Positions 14,724-17,451 of a DNA stretch of 17,451 nucleotides are shown piece after piece. Where the stretch lies: the NCBI GenBank assembly GCA_014523665.1, contig JAATVR010000716.1:1-17451 (forward strand). Reading direction: 5' to 3'. The notes under the pieces are model-generated. The model made no database searches. It saw nothing but the letters and a program-made list of their open reading frames with translations, and had not been told where the DNA came from. Numbering within the stretch: position 1 is the first letter of the stretch; every line of letters starts with the position of its first letter. The position numbers and the translations under genes were made by a program. This DNA is from Nitrososphaerales archaeon TH526. GTDB lineage: Archaea > Thermoproteota > Nitrososphaeria > Nitrososphaerales > Nitrososphaeraceae.

Positions 14724-16598
14724 TCAGACTAGCTTTACTGCCTCCTCAACTAGAGGATGCTGTGTGTGTATTCGGAGGATCCGATTAATTGATCCAGCCA
14801 AGTTCTGAGCTTTGTTCTTATCTCCATGATTTACAATTACCTTACGTAGTTTTTGTTTCATTCTTTTGACATATGCCATGATCTGCCCGTAATCTGAGTG
14901 AATTGTGAGATCTGCAAAGCTTTCTACTCTACACTCCACGCTAAGTCTTCTACCTCCGATCAACAGATCTCTCTTACCTTCCACTAAGCTACGTGCTGGA
15001 GTGTTTGGCAGGGGCGGGCATGTTAAGACTACGGTGCTCAGAGGATCATCGCATATCTGATCGAGATAACCAATAGACGGGCCGTGAGTTAGCATTGATG
15101 AAGGTGATAATATAAGATGTGAGCCTTTCCTAAGTTTCTTAGATTCAACAATCTGTGATTTGGGGGGGTTGAACATGTTTACAGAGTATCCATCAAGTTC
15201 CTGCTTGATTTCCTTTGAAAGATATTCCATATAAGTTTCGTAAATCGAACTGGCCTCGCCAATTGATTTCTCAATACAAATCTTTGCAGAAAGCAATCCC
15301 TGCTTGACATAACTGCTCAGAGTCAAAACCAGCTCTTGTGACTGTCCCAAAATAGGAACAGGAAAAAGCAAATTTCCACCCCGGGATAAACAGCTGTTGA
15401 TTAGTTCAAGGAGTTTATGATTCATTTCATCTCTTGATTGAAGTATGTCTTCCTTACCTCCTAGAGTAGATTCGACTATGAGTGTCTCTACCCGTTGGAA
15501 GTTCCAATAGGCGTTTTCTAACGCCAATGAATTGCCAAATTTAAAATCTCCCGTATATACCAAGTTGTGATCACCATTACCAAAATGCAGATGGGTAATA
15601 GATGATCCCAAAATATGACCAGCGTTCGCAAGTGTTAGTCTTATATCAGGCGTAATATCTGTCACTACCGTATAAGGCAATGGAATCATGTGAATCATGA
15701 CGTCCTCGATCTCACTTGGGGATGGATTCATAAAACCCATCTCTTGATTAGGTTGTACATTGCCTTTAAGGAGCAAATATGTCAAAGGAATGGTAGGCTC
15801 AGAACAGTATATTGGACCCTTGTAACCATGCCTAAACAGCATAGGCAGGAAACCTGAGTGATCTAGATGGGCATGACTCAGCAGCACACAATCAATATCG
15901 TCAATATTAAGCCCGGTAACGTCAAACCTGGGTGCGAAAGCGGTAGTGTCACTACAAAATGAATTAATACCACAATCGAGAAGGACGTTGCTCTCGTTGG
16001 TAGTGACCAAAATGCAAGATCTACCAATCTCATTGAATCCACCCAACAACACAAGGCTGACTTCAGTTCTTTCGTTTAGTCTGGGACGAAAGATCTTATC
16101 ACCCACTTCTTTATAAAATCGAATTCGTTCATTGGTCCTTCGAACCATTATGGTATTAATCTGTTCTATTAATTCAAGATTCTCTGGCGAACGCCTAATT
16201 AAGAATCTCCATCCAGTTTTTTCAGATAAGATTGCGTTGTCATGATCGCCAAGAGTGTACTCTTGGGTCAAATTTTCAACTAACGCTGTAATCTCGCCAA
16301 CTGCTGGATCAAATAGTAATCTTGAAACCTTAATATCACTAGGGAGTGTTTTGCGTAACGCATCGGCGCATTCTGCCTCTGATTTCCTGATAGATTCGTC
16401 AGTTCTAATGACAATCCTTTTTTTTACAGTATTGACCATGTTTGAAATGATGTTACTGTTTAGGATAAAATATGCAGGATTAGTAGAGAAAAGAGCAATT
16501 CTCGGTCCCTCATATTCTATGCGGGTGAGCCCGGATTCTGAAGGTAATGTATTCAATATTTTTACCATGAAATTCTGCCCTGTCTGTTCCCGAATCAT
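14724..16598 (-). CDS. KH/metallo-beta-lactamase/beta-CASP nuclease of the aCPSF1 (FttA) type
   Basis: Predicted endo/exoribonuclease; aCPSF1 acts in transcription termination and RNA 3'-end formation in archaea. Residues 1-170 form the KH-like RNA-binding region. The nuclease core has HAHLDH (H242, H244, D246, H247), NAGHILGS (H328), TGDFKFG (D351), and the beta-CASP motifs A (VESTLGG, E376), B (TIHSD, H567) and C (VNHGD, H591), so all metal-site residues are kept. Several surrounding motifs differ from the aCPSF1 norm as I recall it: VESTYGG is VESTLGG, VGRAQE is LGQSQE, and SGML-GGP is SSMLTHGP. This suggests a divergent paralogue. A TATA palindrome (16623-16634) lies about 31 bases before the ATG and supports this start; an ATG at 16568 is the next choice. 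Length, 624, is close to typical. Confidence 0.9.
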   Translation of the reverse strand: MIREQTGQNFMVKILNTLPSESGLTRIEYEGPRIALFSTNPAYFILNSNIISNMVNTVKKRIVIRTDESIRKSEAECADALRKTLPSDIKVSRLLFDPAVGEITALVENLTQEYTLGDHDNAILSEKTGWRFLIRRSPENLELIEQINTIMVRRTNERIRFYKEVGDKIFRPRLNERTEVSLVLLGGFNEIGRSCILVTTNESNVLLDCGINSFCSDTTAFAPRFDVTGLNIDDIDCVLLSHAHLDHSGFLPMLFRHGYKGPIYCSEPTIPLTYLLLKGNVQPNQEMGFMNPSPSEIEDVMIHMIPLPYTVVTDITPDIRLTLANAGHILGSSITHLHFGNGDHNLVYTGDFKFGNSLALENAYWNFQRVETLIVESTLGGKEDILQSRDEMNHKLLELINSCLSRGGNLLFPVPILGQSQELVLTLSSYVKQGLLSAKICIEKSIGEASSIYETYMEYLSKEIKQELDGYSVNMFNPPKSQIVESKKLRKGSHLILSPSSMLTHGPSIGYLDQICDDPLSTVVLTCPPLPNTPARSLVEGKRDLLIGGRRLSVECRVESFADLTIHSDYGQIMAYVKRMKQKLRKVIVNHGDKNKAQNLAGSINRILRIHTQHPLVEEAVKLV

Positions 16599-16622
16599 AG
16601 GCTAACATCGTTCGCAATCTCT

Positions 16623-16634
16623 GCATATATATGC
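16623..16634 (-). promoter_or_regulatory. Palindromic TATA element of the beta-CASP gene
   Basis: GCATATATATGC is a perfect 12-base palindrome centred about 31 bases from the ATG at 16598. Being symmetric it could also fire rightwards, but no gene follows on that side. Confidence 0.5.
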
Positions 16635-16841
16635 TTGACGTTGAACCTTTTATGACAGATCATTAGTCAGCCATTAGTAATTAGGAGAATTTCGATTGGG
16701 GCAAGGAGAGCCTCCATTTAATTCCTGATTAAATCTACTTCCCATTCTACGTGTACATCAATGGATCATAAAGTAACAAAATGGACGATCACCTGTGACT
16801 ACTTACGAGGACTAAACTAAAATTGTGAGGTGGTAGTCATT

Positions 16842-17158
16842 ATGAAATGTAAGTAGAGATGCCATTCGAGGACACTGCGCCGGTATCGGCGTTACAAGTT
16901 TTTCAATGATAAAATATCCATGAAGGGAAGGTCAATCTTCTTGGGCTTGATGTTAGTAAAGTATCTGATGCCTCAATGCAGATGTAACGTGGGGGAGTTC
17001 TCAAGAATTCACTTTTGAAGCATGAAGACACTATGAAATTATTAGATGAAGGTTGCGTAAAACAATCATTCGTCAGCAATGGCAAAGGGTTGTACATAGG
17101 AAGTGGTAAATCGGGAGGTCCATATTACGTTTTGAACAACCTCAAGGGGGGGTTCTGA
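16842..17158 (+). pseudogene. Possible decayed gene remnant
   Basis: One frame starts at ATG 16842 after a Shine-Dalgarno-like GAGGTGG, reads MKCK, stops at TAG (16854), then stays open for 53 codons including RCHSRTLRRYRRYKF and ISMKGRSIFLGLML until TGA at 17016. A second frame starts at ATG 16859 (MPFEDTAPVSALQVFQ), meets TGA-TAA at 16907-16912 and TAA at 16985, and stays open to TGA at 17158. The first could be the zinc-ribbon end of a transposase, but this is speculative. Only one of the two can be real, and possibly neither. Confidence 0.25.
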
Positions 17159-17451
17159 TCCCTTCGTAAAATAACAATCTTCGACTTGGGAACATTGTTC
17201 TCACAGGTTAATGAGGTCTAGACTAGTTTAATACGTTGTTACGATTTTAAAGGTATATTCCAACCCATTTCAATCCTATAAAACCACTCCCACCCAACGG
17301 TATTGATTGAAGGAATAGTCAGAGCCAAATGACAATTCAAGGTATCTAATTTCTCCAGATACGGTTATAGATAGGATAAAGTGATGGTAAAGTAGATTTG
17401 TGATAACTTACCTTTGACCCAGGAATCACATTTGATGGAATTGCCGAGGAA

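Larger units (their letters stand above)
16599..17451. other. Long intergenic region with possible decayed coding sequence
   Basis: No intact gene is supported in the last 853 bases. Between 16842 and 17158 two plus-strand frames look partly protein-like but are broken by stops. At the far right end, short frames open to the window edge exist on both strands (plus: a run ending TFDPGITFDGIAEE with a TAA shortly before it; minus: about 34 codons); neither is long enough to call a gene. Confidence 0.5.

Noticed and set aside
16903..17097. 64-codon minus-strand ORF
   Set aside because: No domain or promoter; the plus strand of the same stretch looks more protein-like, though broken.
1..17451. 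CRISPR array, direct-repeat cluster or intact insertion sequence
   Set aside because: No regularly spaced repeats, no intact transposase and no terminal inverted repeats were seen by reading.

Overview
The window reads as a chromosomal segment of an ammonia-oxidising-type archaeon (Thaumarchaeota/Nitrososphaeria, most likely Nitrososphaerales). The marks are a 4-hydroxybutyryl-CoA dehydratase homologue (3-hydroxypropionate/4-hydroxybutyrate cycle), a type II archaeal GAPDH, an archaeal type II methionine aminopeptidase, an RPA-like single-strand binding protein, an Lhr-type helicase, an archaeal SepF and a KH/beta-CASP nuclease of the aCPSF1 type. Many genes have a TATA-like box about 25-32 bases before the start codon, as expected for archaeal leaderless transcripts. 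Assignment below phylum is inference; no rRNA is present.

Layout. 1-2370: 4-hydroxybutyryl-CoA dehydratase (+) with its promoter and an upstream palindrome, then about 0.7 kb without a convincing gene. 2371-4512: a small zinc-ribbon protein with a lysine-rich tail (+), convergent with the trpG-trpD pair (-), whose reading frames overlap by four bases. 4513-5746: a divergent promoter region and GAPDH (+). Neither trpG nor GAPDH has an ATG, GTG or TTG at its expected start. 6015-7325: methionine aminopeptidase (-) diverges from tRNA-Pro(TGG) (+), and a small ribbon-helix-helix-like protein lies just behind the tRNA. 7479-7793: a doubtful hypothetical ORF, then about 450 bases without a gene. 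8246-12530: RPA (+) convergent with the Lhr-type helicase (-). A previously easy-to-miss 51-residue single-span membrane protein (12463-12618, -) overlaps the helicase 5' end, and a two-CBS protein (-) lies just upstream. 13214-14626: an MnmA-like PP-loop tRNA thiolation protein with many cysteines, and archaeal SepF (both +). 14724-16598: KH/beta-CASP nuclease (-). 16599-17451: no intact gene, but possible decayed coding sequence.

The genes are mostly single-gene transcription units of core information processing (ssDNA binding, helicase, RNA 3'-end processing, tRNA modification, protein N-terminal maturation) and core metabolism (carbon fixation, gluconeogenesis, tryptophan synthesis). I found no CRISPR array, no intact mobile element and no defence island. 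The most rewarding points are the unusual initiation of trpG and GAPDH, the one-residue contraction between two predicted Fe-S ligands in the dehydratase, the hidden small membrane protein, the cysteine cluster in the PP-loop enzyme and the divergent core motifs of the beta-CASP nuclease.
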